From assembly GCF_018691265.1 (NCBI RefSeq), contig NW_024881283.1:2701731-2765730 (forward strand): a stretch of DNA of 64,000 bases. Reading direction: 5' to 3'. This document shows positions 24,000 through 34,199 of the stretch, one piece after another (the first letter of the stretch is position 1; each line of letters opens with the position of its first letter). Position numbers and translations under genes: made by a program. This stretch comes from Tyto alba (Eukaryota > Chordata > Aves > Strigiformes > Tytonidae). The notes under the pieces were generated by a model. That model saw only the letters and a program-made list of their open reading frames with translations. It did not search any database and was not told the DNA's origin.

Positions 24000-24019
24000 T
24001 GCCTGTTCAACTGTGAAAT

Positions 24020-25230
24020 CAAGATTTATTTCTTGATCACCTGTGGGGGCAGTAGCTACTTGCTCGTGGAGAGCAGCTACTCCGCCAACCCCTACCTTGG
24101 CCCTAACATGAATATACCATTTCCAATTTATGATACTCCACTCCTGAGCGTGCCCAATTTGATGGGTTTTAGGAGAGCTTTTAACTCATTGCATGATAAG
24201 AATTTCAGGACGAAGGGACACTTCATGTCCTATTGGAAGCTCTTCTGTTTCTACCAATGCCCAATAACATGCTAACAGCTGTTTCTCAAAAGGTGTGTAA
24301 TTGTTTCCTGCCTCTGGCAGCTTTCATCCCCAAAAACCTAAGGGAACCTTTTTCTTTCCCTGTTTTTGCCAACTGGCATGTAATCCATTTACTGACACAT
24401 TTAACTCCACTTCTCCCTCCTGCACTGCCCACAGATCTGGGGCTTTTTGAATAGCTTCCTTTGCTGACTCAAAAGCAGCTTGCTGTTCATTCCTCCATTC
24501 ACACTCATATTTTTTCCTTGTTACTTTATACAAAGGACTCAGAATCTGTCCTAAATGGGGAATAGGCTGCCACCAAAAGCCAAACAATCCAATAAATCTT
24601 TGTGCCTCATTTTTATTTTGTGGTTCTGCAAAATCCAAAATTTTCTGTTGAGCTTTGGGTAATATTTCCCCATGCCCATAATGCCATTGAATTCCTAAAA
24701 CTTTTACCATTTGGGACTGTTCTTGAATCCTGTTAGGATTAATTTCCCAATCTTCCTCATATAATCCACCACCTGTTCAAGTATTTGTTGCCCTTCCTTC
24801 TCATCATTTCCCTGAATTAGGATACCATCAATCCAATGCACTATTTGCATATGAGGAGGCAATTTTATCTTATCCAGATGCTCAGCCACTGTCCGATGGC
24901 AAACGGCTGGACTGTGCAGCCATCCCTGAGGCAATCTGGTAAAGGTACACTGTCGTCCCTGCCAGGTGAAGGCAAATTGGTCCCAATGCTCCTCTGCAAT
25001 TGGGATAGTGAAAATGGCATTAGCTAAATCTATTGCAGCAGACCAAGTCCCTGAATGCTTTTGAACCTTTTCTATTAAAGTAATAGTATCTGGTACAGCT
25101 GCTGTAAGTGGTGGGGTGTGTTTATTTAATTCCTGAAAATCTACTGTCATTCTCCATGACCCATCACTTTTCTCGACAGGCCATACCGGATAGTTCCAAG
25201 CTGTGGCAACTGGTTTAAATACTCCTGCAT
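24020..25230 (-). pseudogene. ERV pol: reverse transcriptase and connection region, degraded
   Basis: The frame at 25150-24704 contains the palm region with an intact first aspartate context (AIDLANAIF) and LPQGWLHSP. The usual Y/F-x-D-D box reads WIDG, so one catalytic aspartate is lost. A second frame at 24710-24324 carries the thumb part (QRFIGLFGFW, LGQILSPLYKVTRKKY). Downstream to about 24020 the connection region is still recognisable, but through a frameshift and a stop. It cannot encode an active polymerase. Confidence 0.85.
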
Positions 25231-25234
25231 CTAA

Positions 25235-25720
25235 TCAATCTCTAATTGTCTGTGATATCTCCTCATGACCTCCTGGAATTCTATATTGTTTCTTAGTCAC
25301 TAATTTAGTAGCAGCAGGAATCTGTACAGGAGGCATTTTCACTTTTCCTACTAAAATTATTCTAATACTGATATGATTTTTCACCCCAAACTGGTACTGA
25401 CCCTCTGGGAGATTCAAAGTTAGTCCCTTCAAAATGTTTATTCCTATTATGTATTCAGGAATGGGGACAATCATGACTGAATACAGTTGTTTTGGGAGGT
25501 TTCCTAATTTCATTTCAATTTGAGTTTGTACAGATTCAATTTGTATCCCTCCTAAACCTGTAATAATTACAGTTTGTCCTTTAAATTTCTTTGGATTCCC
25601 ATATATCAGGGAGGCCTCCAGTCCTGTGGCAATTAAGGCTTTTACTGTTTGTGAGGACCAGTTTTTCCAAAATACTTGGAGATCCATATGGGGCCGTCGG
25701 TCCTTCCGTGCCCATTGCAC
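25235..25720 (-). pseudogene. ERV protease (retropepsin-like), active site lost
   Basis: The frame of 161 codons has the retropepsin layout. The position of the catalytic D-T/S-G triad reads ATG (in ALIATGLEASLIYGNP), so the aspartate is replaced by alanine. A flap-like and C-terminal part (EYIIGINILKGL) follows. It adjoins gag upstream and reverse transcriptase downstream, as in a gag-pro-pol layout. Confidence 0.75.
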
Positions 25721-25739
25721 TGGAGCTTGGTCATAATTT

Positions 25740-27296
25740 CATTTCTGTTTACTACGCTGGACAATTTCCCTAGCCTCCTTCCATGGGTGGAAATCAGAAT
25801 ACAGCTCCCAATCCCCCCTTTCCCCCGGAACAACTGATCTGCCCGCGGAGGGCCCACCGTCTGCAGATGGGAAGTCCCGTTGAGGCTCAGGAAGAGGTGC
25901 TGTAGGCTGAGTTACCCCTGGCTTCTTAGTTTCAGAACTCTGCACTCTCCTGCTAGGCTTATTCAGCCCTCTTTGTTTGTATATTCGCCACAGCTCGTTA
26001 GTTGGAACACCATCAATCTTTTCATGAGATAGGCCATCCTTCAATAAAGCTGTAAACATTTCATTGGGAGAAACTCTGTTCTCACTTCCTTTAGGGCTGT
26101 CCCGAGTATCTCGGTTTCCTGCACTTCCTCGGGGGCCCCATTCTCCAAGATCACCTAGCTGCTGTATTTTTTCAATTATCTCATCAATGGGATTTCCTGT
26201 CTCATTAATTGAGTCATTGTTACATTTTTATATGCTGGCATGGCAGTTTTAATCAATCGATTTCTATGAGTGACAGACAAGGCAGCTTGCATCATTCTGT
26301 CAGGGTCTCCTATAAAGACTGACAATTTCATCCCTTCCTCCTCCACCCGCTGTATACAATCTCGCAAAGTACACCAGGGACGTTCCCCACCTGGCCAATC
26401 ACTCTCCGTGGGGTATTTATTAGTACATCCCTGGGTGGACAAGGTTAACAAATTTGTATCCTGAGGATTATTTCAGAATGCATCTTGCACAAAGGAGTCA
26501 GAACTCAAAGCTAAAAACTTCCTAGAGTCCCCTGGATCTAGGGTTACCCCTGCTGCTCCCTGATCATGCAAAAGCACCATCCAAGAGAGCAGGGGTTCCC
26601 CCAGTCTCTGCTTAAATCTTTCAATTATATCATTTATTTCATGCTGAATAGAATCTTCAATCACATCCTTCCTTACTTGTTGCCCATTAGTATCCAATTC
26701 TATTTTCCGTCTCCACACTGGTTTTACATCCACAGGTTCATCTGAGGAACCAGCCTCATCAGAACCTGTAGAATCCCAAATATCTCCATCCCATCTATCA
26801 GGATCCCACTGTACCCCTGCTTCTGCAGTCACAGCATGCACGTTCATATGATTTACTCGTCCCCTTCTTTTCTTATACTGTGCAACCCTTACTGCAGCTC
26901 TTTCAGCTACAGTCTGATAAGGATCCAACTTATCGGCAAGCACCTTGTTTTGACACTGTACCATTACAATTTGATTCTGCCAATCACACATCTGTCGCTC
27001 CATGTGGGAGCGCTCTAACAACAGTTTTTCTTTCTGTTGGTGTTGTTTCTGATATGCTGTTAACAAAACCCATCCCCGTCTTCCCAAACACACAATTTCT
27101 TTTCCTTTTTCGATAGATAATTTTTGGATATATTTTAATACGTCCAGTGGTTCAACTTCTTTTAGCCGACTTTCCCACTGTTCACATGGTCCTCCGACCT
27201 TAGCCCACTCAAGTGCCAGTGAACTATAGGGAAGATCTTCCCATCCAGGAATTTCAGATGGAGCTGATTCATTACGTTTAGATTAAAAAAATGACA
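25740..27296 (-). pseudogene. ERV gag, degraded
   Basis: Consecutive frames at 27093-26473, 26451-26176 and 26059-25739 show an N-terminal helical charged region, an acidic linker and a capsid-like part (LSWMVLLHDQGAAGVTLDPG, WCTLRDCIQ). Stops separate them. No zinc knuckle was identified. Identity as gag rests on position between LTR and protease and on the capsid-like motifs. Confidence 0.65.
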
Positions 27297-27328
27297 TTTT
27301 GTTCTGATCCTGTCCATGACGCTAAATT

Positions 27329-28042
27329 TGTTTTGCCAATTGACAGGGTTAACACAAAGGACACAGACACCAAGCTAAAGAAATAGGCTATTTTACTTTA
27401 GTTTAAAGCAGCAGAAAGAATAAGCAAGGTAATGCACCTAGGCATTACTGTTTAAAGCAGCAGAAAGAATAAGCAAAGTAATGCACCTAGTCATTACTAT
27501 ATAAAGCTAGCTATAGTGATTAAGAAAGATCCATCACCAATTGCCCTCATACTTTACCATCACCCCGACCCGTGCATCAGCTGGGAGCCCTGTCACAGCG
27601 AAGGGTCGGAGAGCCTTTCCTGGCAGCTGGGAAGTCCCACGCAGGGCGTCCGGTCGTAGGGGAGGTCTGCGTCTGTGCTGTGAGAGGGCCCGGCTTTTAT
27701 GCAGTTTAACAAACAAGTCTAAACAAAATGCACAGGAGATATCTGGTAGATTGACATGCCTCACTCAGGCATGTCCGGATCTGGCCAGGATCCGGTCAAG
27801 TCTGAGGAGTTTCTGTTTTTCTTTACATTTGGGATTTATAGTTACTTCCTATTGTTTACTTATAGTTCCCAGGGATTGTTCCCAGGGTTGCATTTTCATG
27901 CTGATAAGATGCTGGTTGCTTCAGTCTGCTGATAAGACGCTGATTGCTTCATTCTGCTGATAAGATGCTGATTGCTGGTCGGGGAATTCACTCAGAAGTC
28001 AACTTTGGTTTGAGGACAATTGTTTGGGCCTTTTCTGTTTCA
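27329..28042 (-). repeat. 5' LTR of the truncated ERV
   Basis: On the minus strand it starts TGAAACAG and ends GGCAAAACA, 714 bp. It has a TATA-like CATAAAAGCC near 27700 and, in its 5' third, three tandem copies of a unit of about 26 bp around CTGATAAGATGCTGATTGCTTC (about 27898-27977). A second tandem pair (units of about 52 bp around AAAGCAGCAGAAAGAATAAGC) lies at 27403-27502. A primer-binding region should follow at 27328; no clean tRNA match was seen. Confidence 0.8.
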
Positions 28043-28318
28043 GTAGGAAGTGGCTTTGCTGCCCATCAGCAAGTTTCCTCTGGCTTTGGATATGACGGAT
28101 GTCGTGATGAAGATCTCCAGACAGGAGAGGTTACAGAGGAAAAGGTACCTGGGCCTGTAGAGGTCTCTTTCAGCAAGGACGAGAGAAACAATCAGCAAGT
28201 TTCCCCCTAAGATCAGCAGGCACAGAGCCAGGAGAGTAATTGCCATTAGGTGTTCCTGATGGTGGAGGGAGGAGTAGCCAAAGAGAAGGAACTCTGTGAC
28301 GGTCGTATGGTTCAACAT
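28043..28318 (-). pseudogene. truncated olfactory receptor, not OR14-like
   Basis: The frame opens with an ATG and an N-glycosylation site (NHTT), then shows an OR N-terminus: TEFLLFGYSS, TM1 with GGNLLIVSLV, a loop variant RYLF in place of MYFF, TM2 with NLSCLEIFITTSV and the start of the loop before TM3. It stops after 92 codons exactly where the ERV LTR begins; the first bases of the LTR create the stop codon. The rest of the receptor was not found at the other end of the retrovirus. It belongs to another class II OR family, which I cannot place. Confidence 0.8.
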
Positions 28319-29188
28319 CTCAGCATCCGAGCTGCAACGAGTGAGGGCAGATGGTCACTGTGGGAAATAGCTTCAGGAGGTTAAAAGAAGATGAGACAGA
28401 GCAAAAGAGTGTAGAAGGATAAGACATTCATACAGAGATTGAAAGGAGAACAAAAGAAACAAGAGGAGAATTATCCTAGCGCAAGAAGGCATCATTTTAT
28501 GCACTAAGAGCAAACGTAGTATGGGGGGTTAGAGTAGGAATCCGCTGTAAACTGTATGTAAGTTCTTGTATTTGAGCTCTTTCCCCAAGAGTCACTTCAC
28601 AGCCAATGGAAAAAAAATAGGGATTTCTCACTTGTTTTTACTGTAGTTTATTTAAACATGTATTTTAGGCTGATCAAAAATGTATTGTAGTGATAGGGAA
28701 AACACATCAGCGAAGTAGCTTTAGCCTTTTGATTAGGTCAGAAACAGGGAGAAGGCGGCATGAAGATGGTGACAAACGCAGAGGTGCGTGGGAAGTAAAG
28801 GCAAGCAGGAGACTTAGAGAAGAGGGAAGTTTTATTCCCTGGAAAGGGTTTGGTTTTCAAGGAAAACCAAAGTCCAACAGAGAAAAGAAAAACATGCTTT
28901 GTTTAAAACAATTCTGTTTTTAAGACTGTTTTTCCATCCACGGTTGACCTTTGCTAGGTAGAACAGAAAAATTATAAGGATTCTTCCTCAGTCAGTGACA
29001 ACTTTCTTGCTGAAAAACAGTTTGATAAAACATTCTCGCTGTCAGAGGGAAAAATAAGAATTAAAAAGCATAACAGGAGAGGAAACAAGAGGAAAAATCT
29101 AAGGGTTCCATTTTTTCAGGAGCCTCAACCTCAACTTTACCTTCTCATCCCTGACTATTATATCCCTGGACAGCTCTTCTTTGTAAAG
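28319..29188. other. intergenic, nothing recognised
   Basis: AT-rich sequence with no match elsewhere in the window. It includes the region upstream of the truncated OR, where no first-exon-like block B is present. Confidence 0.4.
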
Positions 29189-30060
29189 ATGAAGTCCCAC
29201 AGGGCACTTCACCTCACGGGTTTCTCAGTCACCCTTATCAGGCAGATGTTCCCAATGTGCTCTAAAACCCGCCTGCATGGCTTGCACCTCACTATATTGC
29301 TTTTAATGCTTGCATGCAGCTGTTTCATCTTGACTGGGGTGTCTCTCACAAGAGAACAGTATGAGGAGTTTCAGGGCACTGCCAATACTCCTCCTGGAGG
29401 AACTGTGGCTTTGGGGGTCTGGTACTGATAAAGCCGTAGGTCTGGACCCAGAGGGGAAGCAGCCCTTTGGGAGGGAGCTGCAGGAATGCATTTAGCTCTG
29501 CCTGGGGATGGACAATGAGTCATCTGGGAGCTGAAGGGTCAACAGGAGAGTGGAGAACATCATGGGCACCACTGCGGTGGGTGGATGTCTGCTACAGATC
29601 TCCTGATCAGGAAGAGGAAGTAGATGAGGCCTTCTTCAGACACCTCCTCTCTGCTGACATCCCACCTGATCCGTACAGCAGTCGAGTCATTGCCAGCCCT
29701 TCCCACCCTGGGAGCTTGGGAGGTATCGTACAGTAGTCATGCTCTTGGCATTGCTCATCCCCATAGAATACTACCCCAGAAAGAGTCCTGAGCAATGTGA
29801 GAGGGACAGGATCTCCCATCCCAGGTGCTGGAGGTCAGCAATTTGCCCTTTCTCTTAATATAAGACATCCATGTTCACACAGAATCTCTTCCTGTCAATG
29901 GCATTTGTCTACCAGTCATAATTTTCTCCAGTTTTCTGCTGTAACCAGCACCTTGGGAGCTTTTGACAATAGCGTCCTCAGTGGGAGCCATTAACAGTGC
30001 AGGAAACTTTGGAGTTTGTATCTGATACTGACTCCTTGAGAGGTTTCATCACCTATCTCT
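29189..30060. repeat. dispersed multi-part block C (copy 2)
   Basis: About 29189-29330 corresponds to 8600-8730 inverted. About 29420-29640 corresponds to 8290-8540 direct. About 29710-30050 corresponds to 39100-39430 direct. The two first parts have opposite relative orientation in the two copies, showing an inversion in one lineage. The block ends where OR-cassette block B begins. Confidence 0.6.
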
Positions 30061-30109
30061 CAGTGCCTGAGGTTCATGGACTTGTCACCAACCCCTCCTG
30101 AGGGGTCAT

Positions 30110-30356
30110 TAAACTGCTTTGGGCTGTTGCTGTGGTGCTGAGCTGGGCCGGGCTCCGGGGCCGGAGGGAGCTCCTGGCAAGTGGGCAGCGCTGCAGAGAG
30201 ACAGCTCTGCCCAGGAGCAGCTCCTCTGCAAAGAGCAGCAGGGCTGGGGGCACTGCCTGCAGGCACCCAGGGCAGAGCAGCGAGGCACACACGGCAGCCT
30301 GGCTGGGAGGCTGCTGAGAGCTCCAAGGAGGAGAAAGCGTCAGGGCCCTGGCCACA
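30110..30356 (+). promoter_or_regulatory. putative non-coding exon 1 (OR pseudogene at 31214), 5'-truncated
   Basis: This is nearly identical to the complement of 50805-51055 upstream of the OR at 48687-49622. It ends at GTAAGT (30357-30362). The upstream 200 bases of block B present in the other copies are missing; block C adjoins instead. If the promoter lies there, this copy may have lost it, independent of its nonsense codon. Confidence 0.55.
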
Positions 30357-30378
30357 GTAAGTCTGGGGGTGCAGGGCA

Positions 30379-30471
30379 GAGGAGGAGGAGGAGGAGAAGG
30401 AGGAGGAGGAGGAGGAGGAGGAGGAGGAGGAGGAGGAGGAGGAGGAGGAGGAGGAGGAGGAGGAGGAGGAG
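30379..30471 (+). repeat. (GGA)n microsatellite, about 31 units
   Basis: The run is pure apart from one GAA interruption near 30395. It begins about 20 bp after the inferred splice donor. The inverted paralogue has the complementary (TCC)15 at 50671-50715 in the same place. The long poly-Leu/poly-Glu/Gly frames it creates are not genes. Confidence 0.95.
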
Positions 30472-30719
30472 CTGCTCCTGAGCAGGGCTTCCCTGGTGCC
30501 AAAGCAGGGGCCACCTTAAAACTGTAAACCTTTCTAGGCTCTCTGATCTCATGTTTCTTCTAAGGAAAAGTAGAAATTGGCTGTGAAATTTGAATAATTC
30601 ACTGAGACTCCTGAACTGTTAAACTGAGGGATCAGCACATTTGCCAGAAACTTCATAAAGTGCTTTCACCTACTCCTCTACTTACAGACACATCAGCATC
30701 ACTTTTGTTTGAGGGTTCT

Positions 30720-30920
30720 GGTTTTGCCTGCTGTTCTCCTTTGAATCTGGAAGCAAGGAATGGGCCTGGGCAGTGCCCTATTGCCAGGAGGGGTCTGCAG
30801 GGCAGATCTGAGCACACCCAGGGTGCGGTGGGGGCTGGTAGCACTGTTAGGGTGCTGACATGGGGACACAGAAATGGCTCCTAGCAGAAAACAGCTCCAG
30901 GGAGCAGAGAGCCAGCAATT
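30720..30920 (+). repeat. OR-cassette conserved block A (copy 3)
   Basis: It is closest to the complement of 49890-50110. The landmark GGTCTGCAGGGCAG is intact. Position and orientation relative to the OR are conserved. Confidence 0.6.
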
Positions 30921-31213
30921 GCCCCAGCATTCTCTTGACTCTGTACTAGGGCACAGAGACCATTTTGTCCTTCAGGTCTCCCCTGTGTTCAGGCTGAGAG
31001 AAATGTGAAAGATAAGAATTTATGCCCATTCAAAGAATGTCTCATCAGCAATATCAAAATCTGAGCTCATAAAAAGGTATTGAATATATTTCCCCCAAAG
31101 AAAGAGAAATAATTTTGAGGAGACATTTTGGGAAACAGCATACATTGATTAAAAGAAGTCTGTCCTAACTTGTCAATGTCTTCAGGTTCATTCTCCCTGC
31201 CTGCAGTGAACAA

Positions 31214-32146
31214 ATGTCCAACAGCAGCTCCATCACTCAGTTCCTCCTCCTGGCATTTGTAGACACACGGGAGCTGCAGCTCCTGCACTTCTGGCTCTTC
31301 CTGGGCATCTACCTGGCTGCCCTCCTGGGAAATGGCCTCATCATCACCACCATCACCTGCGACCACCACCTCCACACCCCCTTGTACTTCCTCCTCAACC
31401 TCTCCCTGCTCGACCTGGGCTCCATCTCCACCACTCTCCCCAAAGCCATGGCCAATGCCCTCTGGGACACCAGGGACATCTCCTACATATGGTGTTCTTC
31501 ACAGGTGTTTTTCTTTGTCTTCTTGATTACATCAGAATTTTATCTTCTCACCATCATGGCCTATGACCACTAAGTTGCCATCTGCCAACCCCTGCACTAT
31601 GGGACCCTCCTGGGCAGCAGAGCTTGTGTCCACATGGCATCAGTTGCCTGGGGCACTGGATTTCTCTATTCAATCCTTCACACCGCTAACACATTTTCCC
31701 TACCACTCTGCCATGGTAAATCCATAAACCAGTTCTTCTGTGAAATCCCCCAGATTCTTAAGCTTTCCTGCTCATATTCCTACTTCAGGGAAGTTGGACT
31801 TATCATGGTTAGTGCCTGTTCATTATGTGGCTGTTTTCTTTTCATCGTGCTGTCCTATATACAGATATTCTGGGCCGTGCTGAGGATCCCCTCTGAGCAG
31901 GGACGACACAAAGCCTTCTCCACGTGCCTCCCTCACCTGGTCGTGGTCTCCCTTTTTATCAGCACTGTAATCTTTGCCTACCTGAAGCCAACCTCCATCT
32001 CCTCCCCATACCTGGACCTGGCGGTGTCATTTCTGTACTCGGTGGTGCCTCCAGCAGTGAACCCCCTCATCTACAGCATGAGGAACCAGGAGATCAAAGA
32101 CGCACTGAAGAAGCTGATTCAGTCAGCTGTCACTCAGCAGGAATAA
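31214..32146 (+). pseudogene. olfactory receptor pseudogene, OR14-like, single nonsense codon
   Basis: The reading frame is that of a full OR14-like receptor from MSNSSS to IYSMRN and a QQE tail. It has one stop, TAA at 31571-31573, where the paralogues have the tyrosine of the DRY motif; the preceding arginine codon CGC is CAC (His). There is also a one-codon in-frame deletion in TM2 (YFLL for YFFLL) and a Met-to-Leu change in LHTPMY. The frame stays open for 190 codons after the stop with all TM4-TM7 motifs, so loss was recent. The closest copy is the OR at 48687-49622, in inverted orientation. It could also be a segregating pseudogene, functional in other individuals. Confidence 0.93.
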
Positions 32147-32339
32147 GATGCCCATGTCTCTTCAGAAGTAATTTGCAACTCATATCTGAAACCTTCTTTG
32201 CAGTAAGCATTTTATTTGTGAAACTCTTGATTGTTCCAAAATGTCTGCATCCACTCCTCTTCCTCAGAGACGTGAACCAGCCTCTCTGACCCAGAGCCCT
32301 TTCTACATGTGTCTGGTAGGACAGTACAGCTGGCCTCCC

Positions 32340-32345
32340 AATAAA
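32340..32345 (+). promoter_or_regulatory. poly(A) signal of the OR pseudogene
   Basis: AATAAA lies about 195 nt after the terminal stop, in the position conserved in the other copies. It is followed by the shared landmark GTTCTTCCAAAGCTGA. Confidence 0.6.
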
Positions 32346-33540
32346 CAGATCCATAATGAAAGGGGATTTTTTCAGTGTCGTTACCATGAGGTTGGTCTGT
32401 TCTTCCAAAGCTGAGGTCAGGAACAGGCTGAAGGAATTGCCCCTCTGAGCGTGCTGCTGTGCTGGGGTTCTCCAGGGGTTCAGGGCAGGAGGGCATGGGG
32501 GGATGTGTTAGGGAATAGGCCTGTGCTGCCCCTTCACGTGGGGGTGCCCAGTGCAATGGAAATGATGGCTGATCCATGGGGATCTCCCTGGGACCATCTC
32601 CCCGTGGCTTTCAGCCACCACTGCCCTGCAGAGCAGCACCGCCAGCTCAGGGCTGTGCCTGAGGTGACATCCCATGACAAGAGCAGACCTATTTCTGGAG
32701 GCACCAGTTTGGGCAGCTTTTCTCTCGCTGGCACAGCAGGAGCTGCCTGGGGAGCCCCCAGTGCAGGAGTCTTGTGCTGGGGAGAGGGACGGGCACAGAG
32801 GGGATGCCAGCACTGGGCAATCAGGATCTCTTGGAGAGAAGAGCAGCAGAGAGAGGGAGACGCTGGCCTGCGTCTGCTCATGCCATGGCTGGCCCCAGCC
32901 CTGGGGCTGATGGGGAGGCTGAGAGCCCTCTGTGCCCCAGGAGCTGCTGTGACCTTCCGAGGGGCTGGGGCTGTGGGGTGAGTGCCCAGAGCTCTGCAGC
33001 ACCCTGCACTGGGCAATGCCATGGGGCCAGCCAAGTCTGGGCTGTTGTTCTTGGCTGGTCTGGGCTGGGGATATAGTGGTGCACATGAGGAGTGCTGGGG
33101 AGGTGCTGGGCTTCGTTGTAAAGTTCCTTGGAGAGAAAAACACCAGTGTACAGCTTATACTGTGTGAGTGTGCAGGGTGAGCACTCACACCAGGGATTTT
33201 GTGGTGCGGAGCCAGGGCTCATGTCAGGGATCAAAGACATGCAGGCAGAGGAAGGTGCTGCTCTGTGCTCTCGGTGGCATGGCCAGACTGGGAAGGTGGC
33301 CCAGGACATTCATCACCCCCCAGTTTATCTCACTGGCCACTTCCAGCACTGGCTGCTCACCCAGGTTTATGGGTGAGCGTTGCTGCTAAACCATCTCCAT
33401 CCTCCTGCTGGTCTCAGTGCCTGTATGGGGGGTCCGGCCAGCCCTGCCCAGCCCCTCTCCTGGTGCAGACCCTGCCAGACCCCAGAGAAGGGCAGTCTGT
33501 GAATCCCCACAAGGGACACAGCTGGGGCTGGGAAAGTCTT
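32346..33540 (+). repeat. 3' flank of OR cassette (block D)
   Basis: This stretch is homologous, in reverse orientation, to 47650-48470 and then, after a gap, to about 44050-44165. Part of it (about 32640-32960) also matches 55760-56020 and the complement of 63700-63960. The ORFs seen in both copies are frame-variable and on both strands, and I treat them as non-coding. About 33195-33445 has no counterpart in the other arm. Confidence 0.7.
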
Positions 33541-33567
33541 GGATACTGGGGGAAGCTGCAAATTGTA

Positions 33568-33946
33568 TGTTATGAGGTTATGTCTTGCTGGGGCTATGGC
33601 GGGGACAATGAACTGATTGCTCTCACTGGCATCATAATGGGGGGAGCTTGCCCTGACAGCAAGTAGGTTGGGGATGTACATGAAGTTGGGAGGGGACACA
33701 ACTGGGACAGCTGACCTCAGCTGATAAAAGGGACAGTCCATACTGTATGACATTGTGCTCAACAATTAATTTCATTATTTTGCTTTGACACTTGCACACA
33801 GCTTTGTTTTATGTATTAAACTGTTTTTACCTCAACCCATTAGTTTTCTCACTTTCACCCTTCTGATTTTCTCCCCCATTCAACTGGGGAGGAGTGAGTG
33901 AGTGGCTGTGTGAGCCTAAGTAGTCTACTGTGATTAATCCACAACA
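33568..33946 (+). mobile_element. LTR fragment or short LTR
   Basis: It starts TGTTAT and ends ACAACA. It contains GATAAAAGGGAC (TATA-like, near 33723), a short ATTAAA before a pyrimidine-rich U5-like tract, and a CCCCCATTCAACTGGGGAGGAG segment like that of the LTRs at 47400 and 58650. The flanking bases do not form a target duplication, so the left border is uncertain. Confidence 0.5.
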
Positions 33947-34199
33947 TCTCAGCCTCTCTAGATCTCCCTGGATGGCAACTCTTCCCCCCATATTCACTTT
34001 ACTTGCACAATTCAGTGGCATCTTCAAATTTAGTGAGAGTGCACTCTTTCAGTTCTTCCATGTCCTTGGTAAAGACGTTTACCAGGACAGATCCCAGGCT
34101 GAACACTTGCTGTAGTCAAGGTATTACTGATCTGCATGAAGAGAAAAAATCATTCAACATGAACTTGTGAACCCCACCATCAAACCAGCCATCCAGACT

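Larger units (their letters stand above)
24000..28042 (-). mobile_element. 5' part of an endogenous retrovirus (LTR-gag-pro-pol), truncated
   Basis: Reading the minus strand, an LTR (28042-27329) is followed by gag-like, protease and reverse transcriptase reading frames down to about 24000, where homology stops. RNase H, integrase, env and the 3' LTR are missing. Frames are interrupted by stops and shifts, so this is a non-functional relic. The reverse transcriptase resembles a lineage with the LPQGWLHSP and QRFIGLFGFW motifs found in bird and mammal class I-like ERVs; the exact family was not resolved. Its LTR edge cuts an OR fragment at 28043. Confidence 0.85.
30357..31206 (+). other. putative 5' intron of the OR pseudogene at 31214
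   Basis: The donor GTAAGT is at 30357-30362 and the acceptor CTGCAG ends at 31206, 7 nt before the ATG. At about 850 bp it is the shortest of the four. Compared with the copy at 49630-50804 it lacks about 340 bp just after the GGA repeat. It contains block A at 30720-30920. Confidence 0.6.

Noticed and set aside
20300..24000. Possible remaining half of the OR cut at 28043
   Set aside because: I looked on the minus strand left of the retrovirus for TM4-TM7 motifs (DRY, KAFSTC, PxxNPxIY) and found none.
30340..30552. Poly-leucine and poly-glutamate/glycine ORFs
   Set aside because: They are translations of the (GGA)n run and have no conserved sequence outside it. The same holds for frames over 50617-51249.
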